Positions 8,550-17,816 of a DNA stretch of 52,397 nucleotides are shown here, piece after piece. Under the pieces are notes generated by a model. The model was not told where the DNA came from. It saw only the letters and a list, made by a program, of their open reading frames with translations, and made no database searches. Position 1 is the first letter of the stretch, and each line of letters starts with the position of its first letter. The DNA is taken from NCBI GenBank assembly GCA_016934575.1, contig JAFGSN010000115.1, positions 1 to 52,397 on the forward strand, read 5' to 3'. The position numbers and the translations under genes were made by a program. The stretch comes from Vicinamibacteria bacterium (GTDB lineage Bacteria; Acidobacteriota; Vicinamibacteria; Fen-336).

Positions 8550-9104
8550 ATGAGGTCACCCATCGAGAAGATCGACGTTTCAAGCCTTGAACTCAAGGAT
8601 CAAGTCGTGTCCATCAATCGCGTGACCAAGGTCGTCAAGGGCGGCAAGAACCTGTCGTTCACCGCGCTGGTCGTCGTCGGCGACGGCAAAGGTCATGTCG
8701 GATACGGCATGGGGAAGGCGCGTGAAGTCGCATCCGCCATTCGTAAAGGCGTCGAGGCGGCGAAGAAAGGCCTCGTGCGCGTGCCTCTGACGGAGAAGGG
8801 CGCCACGATCCCGCACACCGTCCTGGGACGTTTCGGCTCGGGCGCCGTGTTGCTCAAGCCGGCGTCGGAGGGCACGGGCGTCATCGCTGGAGGCGCCGTG
8901 CGGGCGGTCATGACTTCCGCGGGAATCCAGAACATTCTTTCCAAGAGCCTGGGATCGACGACGGCGCACAACGTCGTCAAGGCGACGATGGAAGCGCTGG
9001 CGCAGCTCAAGGAAATCAAGAAAGTGGCGCATGCGCGCGGCAAGACCGTCGAGGAAGTCTTGGGGATCGAGAAGGAAAAGGATCAAGTCGCGTCGGGCGC
9101 CTGA
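8550..9104 (+). CDS. rpsE: 30S ribosomal protein S5
   Basis: S5 is a decoding-fidelity protein at the mRNA entry site. The N-terminal double-stranded-RNA-binding fold shows [39 protein letters not shown], with the spectinomycin-linked loop. The C-terminal domain has [26 protein letters not shown]. The 184-residue length is normal with a slightly charged tail. GAGAGAGAAC precedes the start. Confidence 0.97.
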   Translation: MRSPIEKIDVSSLELKDQVVSINRVTKVVKGGKNLSFTALVVVGDGKGHVGYGMGKAREVASAIRKGVEAAKKGLVRVPLTEKGATIPHTVLGRFGSGAVLLKPASEGTGVIAGGAVRAVMTSAGIQNILSKSLGSTTAHNVVKATMEALAQLKEIKKVAHARGKTVEEVLGIEKEKDQVASGA

Positions 9105-9130
9105 ATGCGCTCACGTAAGGATGAGTTGAC

Positions 9131-9352
9131 ATGGACGAAACCAGAGCAAAGAAACGCGGAAAATCGAAATCGGGCACGCTGAAGATCAAGATGATCGGCA
9201 GCGTGATCGGTTGCCGCGAGAAACAGCGCCAGACGGTCAGGGGATTGGGTCTTCGACGGTTGCATCAAATCGTCGAGCGGCAGGATACGCCCCAGACGCG
9301 AGGCATGGTCAAGAAGGTCCCGCATCTCGTCGCCATTGTGGAGTCGACGTGA
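9131..9352 (+). CDS. rpmD: 50S ribosomal protein L30
   Basis: L30 is a small peripheral large-subunit protein that many lineages have lost. The 73-residue product has the family core from residue 17: [25 protein letters not shown], then [23 protein letters not shown] charged 15-residue N-terminal leader is extra. The stop region overlaps a possible GTG start for rplO at 9349. Confidence 0.93.
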   Translation: MDETRAKKRGKSKSGTLKIKMIGSVIGCREKQRQTVRGLGLRRLHQIVERQDTPQTRGMVKKVPHLVAIVEST

Positions 9353-9378
9353 TCAATCGGTCCCAGGGAGCACAGGAC

Positions 9379-9879
9379 ATGAAATCGGAGTCTCCGGCTC
9401 AACCAGCGCCGACCATCGGGCTGAACGCGCTCAAACCCGCCGATGGCAGCATTCGCGAGCGACGCCGCGTGGGGCGCGGCCCGGGAAGCGGGCGCGGCAA
9501 GACCGCCGGACGTGGAGAGAAGGGGCAGAAAAGCCGCAGCGGCTACGGCCGGAAGGTCGGCTTCGAAGGGGGGCAGATGCCTTTGCATCGGCGCGTGCCG
9601 AAGCGCGGCTTCCGCAATCCCAGACGGCGTGAGTACTCCTGTGTCAATCTGGGCTCTCTCGAAAGGCTGGAGCCGGGGACGATCGTGACGCCGGAGGTTC
9701 TGATTCGCGAGGGAATCGTTCGTAAGCTGAGCGGCGGCCTTAAGATTCTTGGCAACGGGGAACTCACAAAACCGCTGACCGTCCAGGCGCAAAAATTCAG
9801 CGCCAAGGCCGTCGAAGCGATCGCCGCCGTCGGCGGAAAGGCCGAGGTCGTCGGCGACCGAATCAGCGAGAAGAGATGA
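9379..9879 (+). CDS. rplO: 50S ribosomal protein L15
   Basis: L15 is a late-assembling large-subunit protein. Diagnostic stretches are [26 protein letters not shown], followed by [18 protein letters not shown] and the C-terminal [19 protein letters not shown] chose ATG 9379 with AGGGAG (9365-9370) eight bases upstream. GTG 9349, which overlaps the rpmD stop, is the alternative and would add ten residues. The length of 166 is slightly above average. Confidence 0.95.
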   Translation: MKSESPAQPAPTIGLNALKPADGSIRERRRVGRGPGSGRGKTAGRGEKGQKSRSGYGRKVGFEGGQMPLHRRVPKRGFRNPRRREYSCVNLGSLERLEPGTIVTPEVLIREGIVRKLSGGLKILGNGELTKPLTVQAQKFSAKAVEAIAAVGGKAEVVGDRISEKR

Positions 9880-9960
9880 GATCATGCGAGTTGATGCCGC
9901 GCGCGGCGAGATAGCGGTCATGGCCGGAGCGGGTTCCTCACTCCACCGAGGAGTAGCATC

Positions 9961-11370
9961 ATGCTGCAAAGCCTAAGGAATATCTGGGACATTCCCGATC
10001 TCCGAAAGCGATGTCTTTTCACGCTCATGATCCTGGCGATTTATCGCCTTGGAAGCCACATACCGACTCCGGGCATCAATACGGGGGCGCTCAAGGACTT
10101 TTTCGAGCAGAATCGCAGCAACTGGTTCGGTCTGGCGGACATGTTCTCGGGTGGGAATCTGTCCAACGCCACGATCTTCACGCTCGGAATCATGCCTTAC
10201 ATTTCGGCGTCGATTATTCTGCAACTGCTCACGGTCGTCTGGCCGTATCTCGAGAAGCTTTCCAAGGAAGGCGAGCTGGGTCGACGTAAGATCACGCAAT
10301 ACACGCGTTACGGAACGATACTGCTTTCCTGCATCCAGTCGCTGGGCATCGCCGCCTATCTGGAGAACCTCACGAGTTCCGGGAAGCTTCAGATCGTCAG
10401 CCAGCCGGGCTGGGGATTCAAGATCATGACGGTCTTGACGCTCACCACGGGTACGGCTTTCATCATGTGGCTCGGTGAGCAGATCACGGATCGCGGCATC
10501 GGCAACGGCATGAGCTTGCTGATTTTCGCCGGAATCGTGGTCGGTTTTCCGAGCGGCGTGCTCGCGATATTTGTAAAAATCCGCAGCAACGAGCTCAATC
10601 TGATCACGACGATCGCCCTGCTGGGAATGATGTTCCTGGTCGTCGCGATCATCGTCTTCGTCGAGCGCGGGCAGAGGCGCATCACGGTGCAGTACGCCAA
10701 TCGCGTCGTCGGTCGGCGCATGTATCGCGGGCAGTCGACGCATCTGCCGTTAAGAGTCAATACCGCGGGAGTCATTCCCGTCATCTTCGCTTCGTCGATC
10801 ATCGCCTTCCCGCAGACCGTGGCTTCATTCTTTCAGGCCAACAATCCCTGGATGGAGGCGGTTTACGAGCAGTTGCAGTGGGGCTATCCTCTTTACAACC
10901 TTCTTTACGTCTCGTTCATCATCTTTTTCTGTTATTTCTACACGTCGATCGTTTTCAATCCAGACGACGTGGCCGAAAACATGCGGAAATACGGCGGTTT
11001 TATCCCGGGGATCAGGCCGGGAAAGCGCACGGCCGAATACCTGGATCACGTTCTCAGTCGCATTACGTTCGGCGGCGCGGTCTATCTGGCGCTGATCGCA
11101 ATTCTTCCGGAATTCCTCATCTCGGGCTTTCGGGTGGCGCCCATCCCTCTGATTGGAGAGCCGTTGGATGCATTCTTCACGAGGTACGATCTCGGCTGGA
11201 TCACGGAGGGATTGCATCTTCCCTTCTACTTCGGCGGGACGTCGCTTCTCATCGTCGTGGGAGTCGCGATGGACACGGTAGCCCAGATCGAAGCGCAGCT
11301 CGTGATGCGACACTATGAAGGCTTCAGCGGTCCCGGAAAGGGACGAAGAATTCGCGGGAGACGATTCTGA
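9961..11370 (+). CDS. secY: Protein translocase subunit SecY
   Basis: SecY forms the channel for Sec-dependent export and membrane insertion in the inner membrane. The 469-residue protein has about ten hydrophobic segments. Family landmarks are LRNIWDIPDLRKRCLFTLMI at the start, RLGSHIPTPGIN and an FSGGNLSNATIFTLGIMPYI plug region, GERGQRRIT-like VERGQRRITVQYA before the fifth cytosolic loop, and FIPGIRPGKRTAEYLD. GAGGAG lies upstream of the ATG. It is slightly longer than most bacterial SecY. adk does not follow it. Confidence 0.97.
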   Translation: MLQSLRNIWDIPDLRKRCLFTLMILAIYRLGSHIPTPGINTGALKDFFEQNRSNWFGLADMFSGGNLSNATIFTLGIMPYISASIILQLLTVVWPYLEKLSKEGELGRRKITQYTRYGTILLSCIQSLGIAAYLENLTSSGKLQIVSQPGWGFKIMTVLTLTTGTAFIMWLGEQITDRGIGNGMSLLIFAGIVVGFPSGVLAIFVKIRSNELNLITTIALLGMMFLVVAIIVFVERGQRRITVQYANRVVGRRMYRGQSTHLPLRVNTAGVIPVIFASSIIAFPQTVASFFQANNPWMEAVYEQLQWGYPLYNLLYVSFIIFFCYFYTSIVFNPDDVAENMRKYGGFIPGIRPGKRTAEYLDHVLSRITFGGAVYLALIAILPEFLISGFRVAPIPLIGEPLDAFFTRYDLGWITEGLHLPFYFGGTSLLIVVGVAMDTVAQIEAQLVMRHYEGFSGPGKGRRIRGRRF

Positions 11371-11396
11371 AAGGGCATGGCGGCGGGAGAAGCAGA

Positions 11397-12176
11397 GTGA
11401 CGATTCAGAGATCAGTATCGGAGTTGAAACGAATCAGCAGCGCCTGCATGCTAGTAAAGAGCGTTCTGGACGAGCTTGAAAACGCGACGGCGCCGGGCGT
11501 TAAAACGAAGGATCTTGATCGTATCGCTCGCGAGCGGATCATCAAGGAAGGCGGACGCCCTGCTTTCCTCGGATATCGCGGCTATCCGGCGAGTTTGTGC
11601 GTTTCGGTGAACGAGGAGGTCGTCCACGGAATTCCCGGCGAAAGGCGGCTGGAAGACGGCGACATCGTGAGCCTTGATGTCGGCGCGGTCGTCGACGGCT
11701 ATTATGGAGACGGGGCGCGCACCGTGGTCGCCGGCAAAGCCAGCGTAGAGGCCGAGCGGCTGATTCGTGTCACTCGCGAGGCGCTATGGAAGGCCATCGA
11801 GGAATGCCACGTGGGCAAGCGCGTCGGAGACATCGGCTACGCCATCGAGCAACACGCGTTACGCAATGGATACTCGACGGTTCGAGAGTATGCCGGACAC
11901 GGCATCGGGACCAGCCTCCACGAGGAGCCGCAGATTCCGAATTGTGGGCCGCCGGGTCGTCGTGAAAGGCTTCTCACGGGAATGTGCCTGGCGCTCGAGC
12001 CGATGATCAACGTCGGGGAATCCGCGGTGCATGTCCTGAAGGATGGATGGACCGCGGTGACGAACGACGCCGGACTTTCCGCCCACTTCGAGCTGGCGGT
12101 TGCCGTGACTTCGGAGGGCCCGTGGGTGCTCGAGGAGAAGTATCCTTACGGCGATCGGCTGGTGAGCAATGCCTGA
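11397..12176 (+). CDS. map: Methionine aminopeptidase, type I
   Basis: Map removes the N-terminal methionine from new proteins in the cytoplasm. The 259-residue protein has the pita-bread fold residues: GYPASLCVSVNEEVVHGIP, the metal ligands in DIVSLDVGAVVDGYYGDGARTV (two aspartates), the YAGHGIGTSLHEEPQIPN histidine, and glutamates in LALEPMIN and HFELAVAV. The start is GTG 11397. The end overlaps infA by eight bases. Placement after secY without adk is known from several phyla. Confidence 0.96.
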   Translation: MTIQRSVSELKRISSACMLVKSVLDELENATAPGVKTKDLDRIARERIIKEGGRPAFLGYRGYPASLCVSVNEEVVHGIPGERRLEDGDIVSLDVGAVVDGYYGDGARTVVAGKASVEAERLIRVTREALWKAIEECHVGKRVGDIGYAIEQHALRNGYSTVREYAGHGIGTSLHEEPQIPNCGPPGRRERLLTGMCLALEPMINVGESAVHVLKDGWTAVTNDAGLSAHFELAVAVTSEGPWVLEEKYPYGDRLVSNA

Positions 12177-12393
12177 CGCCCATGGAGAAGCTCGGGAGAC
12201 TCAAGGCGTTGTCGTCGAGGCTTTGCCCAACGCGCTGTATCGCGTCGAGCTCGCCGACGGGAATCGACCGCGTATCGTGGCGCATATCGCCGACTCCTTG
12301 GGTTTGCTCCGCGTTCTGCCGGGCGACGAGGTTTGCGTCGAGATCGCCGGGCTCGATGCGTCGAGGGCGAGGATCGTGAGGCGCTGCAAGTGA
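12169..12393 (+). CDS. infA: Translation initiation factor IF-1, divergent
   Basis: IF-1 is an OB-fold protein that occupies the 30S A site during initiation. The 74-residue product has [19 protein letters not shown], then AHIAD and [15 protein letters not shown], and RARIVRRCK at the end, all in family order. What is odd is the loop after AHI: the usual SGKMRxNYIRI is replaced by ADSLGLLRV, two residues shorter and without the conserved lysine and first arginine. The start overlaps map by eight bases, and the gene sits in its usual place before rpmJ. Confidence 0.9.
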   Translation: MPDAHGEARETQGVVVEALPNALYRVELADGNRPRIVAHIADSLGLLRVLPGDEVCVEIAGLDASRARIVRRCK

Positions 12394-12460
12394 TCCGGCC
12401 TCGGCGGCGCATCGGCGAGGCATGGGCCGCTTGTTTGGACGAATGGGATGGAGTGAAATC

Positions 12461-12574
12461 GTGAAAGTGAGATCGTCAGTCAAAAAGATTTGCGCCAAGT
12501 GCAAGGTGATTCGAAGGCACGGCGTGGTGCGGGTGATTTGCGTCAATCAAAAGCACAAGCAGAGACAGGGGTAA
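12461..12574 (+). CDS. rpmJ: 50S ribosomal protein L36, zinc form
   Basis: L36 is the smallest large-subunit protein. GTG 12461 gives 37 residues, [20 protein letters not shown] followed by [17 protein letters not shown]. The CAKC pair plus the later cysteine and histidine form the expected zinc knuckle. GGAG (12450-12453) sits seven bases upstream. An in-frame ATG at 12422 could add 13 residues but does not match the family. rpsM follows after three bases. Confidence 0.96.
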   Translation: MKVRSSVKKICAKCKVIRRHGVVRVICVNQKHKQRQG

Positions 12575-12577
12575 GGC

Positions 12578-12958
12578 ATGGCACGCATAGCTGGTGTTGA
12601 TCTCCCGCGACAAAAGCGGGTGGAGTACGCACTGACCTACATCTACGGCATTGGATCGGCTCGCAGTCAATCGATTCTCGGAAGCGCGGGCATCGACGCG
12701 TCGATACGAGTCAAGGATCTTTCGGAGGAGGAAGTCAGTCGTATCGCGAAAGTGATCGACGCCGAGGGCGGAGTCGAGGGCGACCTGCGGAAAGAGGTCG
12801 CCATGAACGTCAAAAGGCTGATGGAAATCGGCTCCTACCGCGGCATGCGGCATCGACGCAGCCTGCCTGTGCGAGGCCAGAGGACGCACACCAATGCGAG
12901 AACGCGCAAGGGGCCGCGACGCGGCACCGTGAGAGCGAAAAGCGTGAAAAAGGCATGA
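12578..12958 (+). CDS. rpsM: 30S ribosomal protein S13
   Basis: S13 is a 30S head protein that contacts P-site tRNA through its tail. The 126-residue product begins [20 protein letters not shown], has the [13 protein letters not shown] helix-hairpin-helix and [34 protein letters not shown], the family signature. Length is standard. A GGGGTAAGGC region precedes the start. Confidence 0.97.
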   Translation: MARIAGVDLPRQKRVEYALTYIYGIGSARSQSILGSAGIDASIRVKDLSEEEVSRIAKVIDAEGGVEGDLRKEVAMNVKRLMEIGSYRGMRHRRSLPVRGQRTHTNARTRKGPRRGTVRAKSVKKA

Positions 12959-12990
12959 CCTTGGACGCGGCGCGAGGAGAGTAAGAAATA

Positions 12991-13377
12991 ATGGCGAAAG
13001 GCGTTAGAAAAGGCAAGCGGGAGAAAAAGCACGTCGTGCACGGCATTGCGTATATCCATGCTTCCTTCAACAACACACAAGTGACGATCACCGACGTCGA
13101 GGGAAACGTCGTCACGTGGTCGAGCGCCGGGACGTTGGGCTTCAAAGGATCGAGGAAAGGGACGCCGTACGCGGCCCAGCAAGCGGCTTCTACGGCGGCG
13201 AGCGCCGCCAAGGATTCAGGCTTGCGCTCGATTGAAATCCGCGTCAAGGGGCCGGGCAGCGGACGTGAATCTGCCATACGCGCGATTCAGGCGTCCGGCG
13301 TCGAGATCAAGTCGATCAGGGACGTGACCCCGATTCCTCATAACGGCTGCCGGCCGCCCAAGCGGCGACGGGTCTAA
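12991..13377 (+). CDS. rpsK: 30S ribosomal protein S11
   Basis: S11 lies on the platform of the 30S subunit near the Shine-Dalgarno cleft. The 128-residue product has [39 protein letters not shown], the [20 protein letters not shown] segment and the highly conserved C-terminal [26 protein letters not shown] precedes the ATG. Confidence 0.97.
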   Translation: MAKGVRKGKREKKHVVHGIAYIHASFNNTQVTITDVEGNVVTWSSAGTLGFKGSRKGTPYAAQQAASTAASAAKDSGLRSIEIRVKGPGSGRESAIRAIQASGVEIKSIRDVTPIPHNGCRPPKRRRV

Positions 13378-13389
13378 GGGAGCGAGAAC

Positions 13390-14025
13390 GTGGCGAGATA
13401 TACGGGTTCAGTATGCCGTCTGTGCCGTCGCGAGGGCATGAAGCTCTTCCTCAAGGGCGATCGGTGCTTCACCGAGAAATGCGCCATCGAGAAGCGCAAT
13501 TACGCCCCCGGACAACATGGGAAGAACGTTCGCGTGAAGAGCAAGCTGCAGGGTTACGGACTGCAGTTGCGCGAGAAGCAGAAAGTCAAGCGGCTCTATG
13601 GAATGATCGAGAGTCAGTTCGCTCTCACGTTCCGTCGCGCTGCGCAGGAGAAGGGCGTCGTGGGCGAAATGCTGCTGTCCCGGCTCGAGCGACGCCTCGA
13701 CAACGTCGTCTATCGCCTTGGTTTCGGAAGCTCGCGCGCGCAAGCGCGACAGCTTGTGCGACACGGTCAAGTCACGGTGAACGAGCGCAAGACGGACGTC
13801 CCTTCGTTCCAGGTCAAGGTGGGGGATATGGTCAGCCTGTCGCCGCGCGCGACGAAGAACGCCTACGTTCTCGCCTCGGTCGAGGCGGTCAAGGGACGCG
13901 GCGTTCCCAAGTGGCTCGAGCTGGACGCCGCCGCGCTCAAAGGGCGGGTGCTTTCCCTGCCAGCTCGCGACGACGTTAACTTTCCGATTCAGGAACAGCT
14001 CATCGTCGAGCTGTATTCCAAATAA
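13390..14025 (+). CDS. rpsD: 30S ribosomal protein S4, zinc form
   Basis: S4 nucleates 30S assembly and guards decoding fidelity. The 211-residue protein starts at GTG 13390 as [20 protein letters not shown]. Four N-terminal cysteines (CRLC, then C and C in DRCFTEKCA) indicate the zinc-containing S4 type. NYAPGQHGK follows, and an S4 RNA-binding domain covers [34 protein letters not shown]. Length is standard. It is 12 bases after rpsK. Confidence 0.97.
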   Translation: MARYTGSVCRLCRREGMKLFLKGDRCFTEKCAIEKRNYAPGQHGKNVRVKSKLQGYGLQLREKQKVKRLYGMIESQFALTFRRAAQEKGVVGEMLLSRLERRLDNVVYRLGFGSSRAQARQLVRHGQVTVNERKTDVPSFQVKVGDMVSLSPRATKNAYVLASVEAVKGRGVPKWLELDAAALKGRVLSLPARDDVNFPIQEQLIVELYSK

Positions 14026-14087
14026 AAGAACCGCGGTCCGCCGCGCGCATCGAGCTCGCGGGCGGCCGCCGGGAGGACTGTCACGAG

Positions 14088-15092
14088 ATGCTGTGGAAAG
14101 GGTTCCAGAAGCCGAAGCGCCTCGAGGTCGACGAGGAAACTTTAACGGAAACTTATGGCCGTTTCTACGCGCAGCCTTTTGAACGCGGCTTCGCGACGAC
14201 CATCGGCAACGCCTTACGACGAGTGCTGCTCTCCAGCATCGAAGGCGCGGCCGTCACCGCGGTGCGCGTGGAGGGCGTTCTGCACGAGTTCTCGCCGATA
14301 CCCGGCGCGGTCGAAGACACTACCGATCTGGTGTTGAACCTCAAGCGTGTTCCGTTGCTGATGCACGTCGATCACCCCAAAACGATCCTGTTGCGCACCT
14401 CGGAGCCTGGCGAGGTTCGCGCCAAACACATCACCCCCGACCCAGACGTCGAGATTCTCGATCCCGAGGTCTATCTCGCCACCCTCGGATCCGGATCCTC
14501 ACTGGTCGCGGAGATCCGGGTGAAAACGGGCCGTGGGTACGTCTCGGCCGAGAAGAACTTCGATGAGGATCTCACCATCGGTTGGATCCCGCTCGACTCG
14601 GTACACTCTCCGATCAAGAAAGTGAACTACTTCGTGGAAGCCGCCCGCGTCGGCCAGGCCACTGATTACGAGAAGCTGACGCTTGAAGTATGGACCAGCG
14701 GCGCGATCGGTCCGCGCGATGCCGTGAGTCTGGCGTCGAAGCTCACGCGAGAGCACCTGTCGATCTTCATAGAGTTCGATGACGAGGACGCGGACGAAGA
14801 GCGGCCGGTTGAAATTCCGGAAGAAGAACGCGAGGCTTTCTGGGAGAAGCTCGGAAAAAGCGTGGACGAGCTGGAGCTGACCGTAAGGTCATATAACTGC
14901 CTCAAGAACGCCAATATTCGCACGATCGGCGATTTGGTGCAGAAGTCCGAGTCCGAGATGCTGCGCACCAAGAACTTTGGCAAGAAGTCGCTAACCGAAA
15001 TCAAGGCGATCCTGGCGCAGATGGGGCTTTCGCTGGGCATGAAACTGGATCACTATCATCCGCAGTCGCAGGAGGGAGGCGCTCAATCTTGA
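14088..15092 (+). CDS. rpoA: DNA-directed RNA polymerase subunit alpha
   Basis: The alpha dimer is the platform for RNA polymerase assembly, and its C-terminal domain binds UP elements and activators. The 334-residue protein has the N-terminal dimerisation region ([21 protein letters not shown] near residue 30; [20 protein letters not shown]) and a C-terminal domain from about residue 260 with [22 protein letters not shown] and [23 protein letters not shown] precedes the start. A micro-ORF starts on its stop codon. Confidence 0.97.
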   Translation: MLWKGFQKPKRLEVDEETLTETYGRFYAQPFERGFATTIGNALRRVLLSSIEGAAVTAVRVEGVLHEFSPIPGAVEDTTDLVLNLKRVPLLMHVDHPKTILLRTSEPGEVRAKHITPDPDVEILDPEVYLATLGSGSSLVAEIRVKTGRGYVSAEKNFDEDLTIGWIPLDSVHSPIKKVNYFVEAARVGQATDYEKLTLEVWTSGAIGPRDAVSLASKLTREHLSIFIEFDDEDADEERPVEIPEEEREAFWEKLGKSVDELELTVRSYNCLKNANIRTIGDLVQKSESEMLRTKNFGKKSLTEIKAILAQMGLSLGMKLDHYHPQSQEGGAQS

Positions 15093-15160
15093 TGGAGCTT
15101 CTTCTCAACGGACGATCCCTCTCGGTGGCGGCGCGTGAACTCCGCATGGAACTGAGCTGA
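15092..15160 (+). CDS. 22-residue micro-ORF bridging rpoA and rplQ
   Basis: ATG 15092 shares its A with the rpoA TGA (sequence TGATG). The frame reads [20 protein letters not shown] then LS and stops at 15160, one base before the rplQ ATG at 15162. It therefore fills the gap exactly. rplQ has no strong Shine-Dalgarno of its own, so the micro-ORF could pass terminating ribosomes from rpoA on to rplQ. I recognise no family. It could be chance, since short open frames are common. Confidence 0.35.
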   Translation: MELLLNGRSLSVAARELRMELS

Positions 15161-15161
15161 A

Positions 15162-15620
15162 ATGAGACACAGTGTTGATCGAAGAAAGCTGGGACGCGTC
15201 ACTCCGCATCGCATCGCCCTTCTCCGCAACATGACTGCGGCGTTGATCGAGCGCGAGAGGATTCGCACGACTCTCGTCAAGGCCAAGGAACTGCGACGTT
15301 TCGCCGAGAGGATCATCACGACGGCCAAGCGGGACGGGAACGGCGTTCACTTGCGACGTCTCGTCCGTCGCGACCTGAGCGACCCGAGGGTGGTCAGGAA
15401 ACTTTTCGACACGATCGGACCTCGATTCGCCATGCGTCCTGGAGGTTACACGCGGATTCTCAAGCTTGGACCGCGTCCTGGAGACGGAGCTGAAATGGCG
15501 CAAATCGAGCTCCTCGGCTCCGAGTATCAGCCCAAGGACAAGGACAAGAAAAAGAAAAAGAAGAAGAAGGGGGCCGTCGCGCCCGCCGAGGGCAAAGGGC
15601 AAGCGGACGCGCAAGAGTGA
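15162..15620 (+). CDS. rplQ: 50S ribosomal protein L17, with polylysine tail
   Basis: L17 is an early large-subunit assembly protein at the tunnel exit side. The core (residues 1-120) has MRHSVDRRKLGRVTPHRIALLRNM, ERIRTTLVKAKELRRFAERII and GGYTRILKLGPRPGDGAEMAQIEL. Unlike most L17 proteins of about 120 residues it has a tail containing KDKDK and eight consecutive lysines. The coding DNA there (15535-15571) is almost pure A and G and is a possible slippage site. This gene ends the super-operon, 18 bases from a convergent ABC-F gene. Confidence 0.95.
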   Translation: MRHSVDRRKLGRVTPHRIALLRNMTAALIERERIRTTLVKAKELRRFAERIITTAKRDGNGVHLRRLVRRDLSDPRVVRKLFDTIGPRFAMRPGGYTRILKLGPRPGDGAEMAQIELLGSEYQPKDKDKKKKKKKKGAVAPAEGKGQADAQE

Positions 15621-15638
15621 GGCGCGGCCGCGGCGCGC

Positions 15639-17705
15639 TCAAGGAATGGACGCGCTACGCGAAGTTTTGTCGAACGTTTCCTGAAAAGACTCCCACTCCG
15701 TCATAAGAGCGGAAAGCTGATCACGTAGGCTCTGGTATCGGGCTACCGCTTGCGTCGCACGCCCGGCGTTCGCATAGAAACCGGGCGCTGACATCTGCCG
15801 CTCGATTTCTCGCATCTCCGTCTCATGCTCCGCGATGCGCCGCTCGACGTCGCCCAGGAGGGACTTGAGTCGGCGAGCCTCTCGCTCGCGTGCGTGCCGG
15901 TCGGGAGGCGCATTCCTGGGTTGCAGTCGGGGCGCCAGAGGGTCACGATTTGGATGCGTGCTGCGCGCGTCGGGAGTTTTCTTCGAGCGTCGCTTGCCGC
16001 GAATCGCTGGCGTTTGAGCCGGAGGCGGTTTGGTGGACCGGTCGGCGACGGCCTCTTGCGGCATGTCGACCGCGGACCGAGACGAAAGCGGAGGGACGGC
16101 GCCGCGTTCCTTCATCGCGAGAAAATCCTCGTAGCCGCCCGGATAGAGCAGGGCATGTCCGGATCCGACGTCGACGACTTTTGTGGCCAGACGATCGACG
16201 AAATATCTGTCATGAGAGACAAAAACGAGCGTGCCGCAGTAATCAAGCAGGGATTCAAGGAGTATCTCCTTGGAATCCAGGTCCAAGTGGTTGGTCGGCT
16301 CGTCGAGAAGAAGAACGTTGCTGGGCTTGAGCAGCATCCGTGCGATGGCGAGTCGATTGCGCTCGCCTCCCGAGAGGACGGAAACTTTTTTGTGGACGTC
16401 ATCGCCCGAGAATAGGAAACCGCCAAGAATCTCGCGAATCATCGGGACCATGGTCGTGGGACTGCCGCCTTCCATCTCCTCGTAGATGGTATTGTCGGGA
16501 CACAACACTTCGGCTTGATTCTGCGCGAAGTACTCGCTCATGACCCGGTGGCCCAACAGGCGCCGTCCCCGGTCAGGGAGATCGACGCCAGCCAAGATTC
16601 GCATGAGAGTCGACTTGCCGGCGCCGTTAGGCCCGACGAGACCGACACGATCGCCGCGCTCGATGATGAGATTAACGCCCGCGAGAACGTGCTTCTCGCC
16701 GAAGGCCTTGTGAATATCCTCGACATCGAGCACGATTCGTCCCGGACGCGGCGCCTCGGGAAAGCGAAAGCGGATGCGTTTGCGTTGGGGCGGAATCTCG
16801 ATACGCTCGATCTTCTCAAGCATCTTGATTCGGCTCTGCACTTGACGGGCCTTCGTCGCCTGGTAGCGGAACCTGTTGATGAAGGCGGTGGCGCGTTCGA
16901 TATCCTCCGTCTGGCGTCTGTGGCGCTCGATCAGGCGCTCCATGCGGGCCGCGTGCTCGGACGAGTAGTGCGAATAGTCGCCGTGATAGTCCGTGAGCGA
17001 GCGCAGTCCGACCTCGGTGATACGCCTGACGGTGGCGTCGAGAAAGTATCGGTCGTGGGACACCAGAACGACCGCTCCGGCGTAGTCCGCGAGATACTCC
17101 TCCAGCCAGTTGCGCGCGGGCAGGTCAAGATGGTTCGTCGGCTCGTCCAGGAGCAGAAGGTTCGGGCGCGAGAGAAGCAGCTTGGCGAGCGCGATTCGCA
17201 TCTGCCAGCCGCCGGAGAACTCCTCGGTCCGTCGTTCGCGGTCGAGAGCGGCGAATCCGAGCCCCTGGAGAACGTCGGAGATGCGGGCGTCGATTTCCCA
17301 ACCGTCCAGTTGCTTGAAACGATCGGTGACTTCCGCGTACCGATCGAGCAAGCGCTCCTGCTGTTGGTGGTCGGGAGGAAGATCGGCGAGCAGGTCCTCG
17401 ATTCTTCGCTGCTCGCGGCGCAGCTCGAGCAACGGCTCGAACGCCAGCACGACCTCTTCATGAACGGTGCGTCCATGATGGACGATGCCGTCCTGCGGCA
17501 GGTAGCCGATGGACGTGCTGGAGGCCATGCGGATGCTGCCAGCGTCCGGCCGCTCGATTCCCGACAGCAAACGCAAGAGAGTCGTCTTGCCGCTTCCATT
17601 CGTTCCGGTCAGGCCGATCCGATCGCGTTTCTTGACGTGCCAGGAAACGTCCTCGAACAGGACCCGATCACCGAAGCGTTTATGCAAGCCTTCAACGTGA
17701 ATCAT
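15639..17705 (-). CDS. ABC-F family ATPase (translation factor type)
   Basis: ABC-F proteins have two ATPase cassettes and no membrane domain; known members act on the ribosome E site to relieve stalls or protect against antibiotics. The 688-residue protein has cassette 1 (Walker A GTNGSGKTT near residue 36, signature FSGGW, LLLDEPTNHLDL, VSHDRYFLD), a helical linker (about 240-310), cassette 2 (GPNGAGKST, LSGGERNR, VSHDRYFVD) and a charged C-terminal coiled coil from about residue 600. The closest named groups are Uup/YdiF-like, but I cannot fix a subfamily. A TATAAT box lies 61 bases upstream. No good ribosome site precedes ATG 17705. It converges on rplQ. Confidence 0.93.
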   Translation of the reverse strand: MIHVEGLHKRFGDRVLFEDVSWHVKKRDRIGLTGTNGSGKTTLLRLLSGIERPDAGSIRMASSTSIGYLPQDGIVHHGRTVHEEVVLAFEPLLELRREQRRIEDLLADLPPDHQQQERLLDRYAEVTDRFKQLDGWEIDARISDVLQGLGFAALDRERRTEEFSGGWQMRIALAKLLLSRPNLLLLDEPTNHLDLPARNWLEEYLADYAGAVVLVSHDRYFLDATVRRITEVGLRSLTDYHGDYSHYSSEHAARMERLIERHRRQTEDIERATAFINRFRYQATKARQVQSRIKMLEKIERIEIPPQRKRIRFRFPEAPRPGRIVLDVEDIHKAFGEKHVLAGVNLIIERGDRVGLVGPNGAGKSTLMRILAGVDLPDRGRRLLGHRVMSEYFAQNQAEVLCPDNTIYEEMEGGSPTTMVPMIREILGGFLFSGDDVHKKVSVLSGGERNRLAIARMLLKPSNVLLLDEPTNHLDLDSKEILLESLLDYCGTLVFVSHDRYFVDRLATKVVDVGSGHALLYPGGYEDFLAMKERGAVPPLSSRSAVDMPQEAVADRSTKPPPAQTPAIRGKRRSKKTPDARSTHPNRDPLAPRLQPRNAPPDRHAREREARRLKSLLGDVERRIAEHETEMREIERQMSAPGFYANAGRATQAVARYQSLRDQLSALMTEWESFQETFDKTSRSASIP

Positions 17706-17765
17706 GCGAGAGTGGAAGCGACGGCGGGAAGGAGCCGAACCGCGCGTTCAAACCAAGGCCTGATA

Positions 17766-17771
17766 ATTATA
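17766..17771 (-). promoter_or_regulatory. Candidate -10 box (TATAAT) for the ABC-F gene
   Basis: On the minus strand the sequence CAGATATAATTATC gives a perfect TATAAT about 61 bases before the ABC-F start. The hexamer 17 bases upstream (near TATCGG) is a poor -35 match. This suggests the ABC-F gene has its own promoter and a short leader, separate from the gene group upstream of it. Confidence 0.4.
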
Positions 17772-17816
17772 TCTGAAATGCATGGCGGCCGATACGCCGC
17801 GAGAAGATGCGGCGAT

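Noticed and set aside
9884-9976. 30-codon frame bridging rplO and secY
   Set aside because: It overlaps the secY start out of frame, and secY has its own strong GAGGAG site, so no relay is needed. It is weaker than the rpoA-rplQ case.
11371-11396. Possible adk between secY and map
   Set aside because: The gap is only 26 bases; adk is not here, unlike in many Gram-positive genomes.
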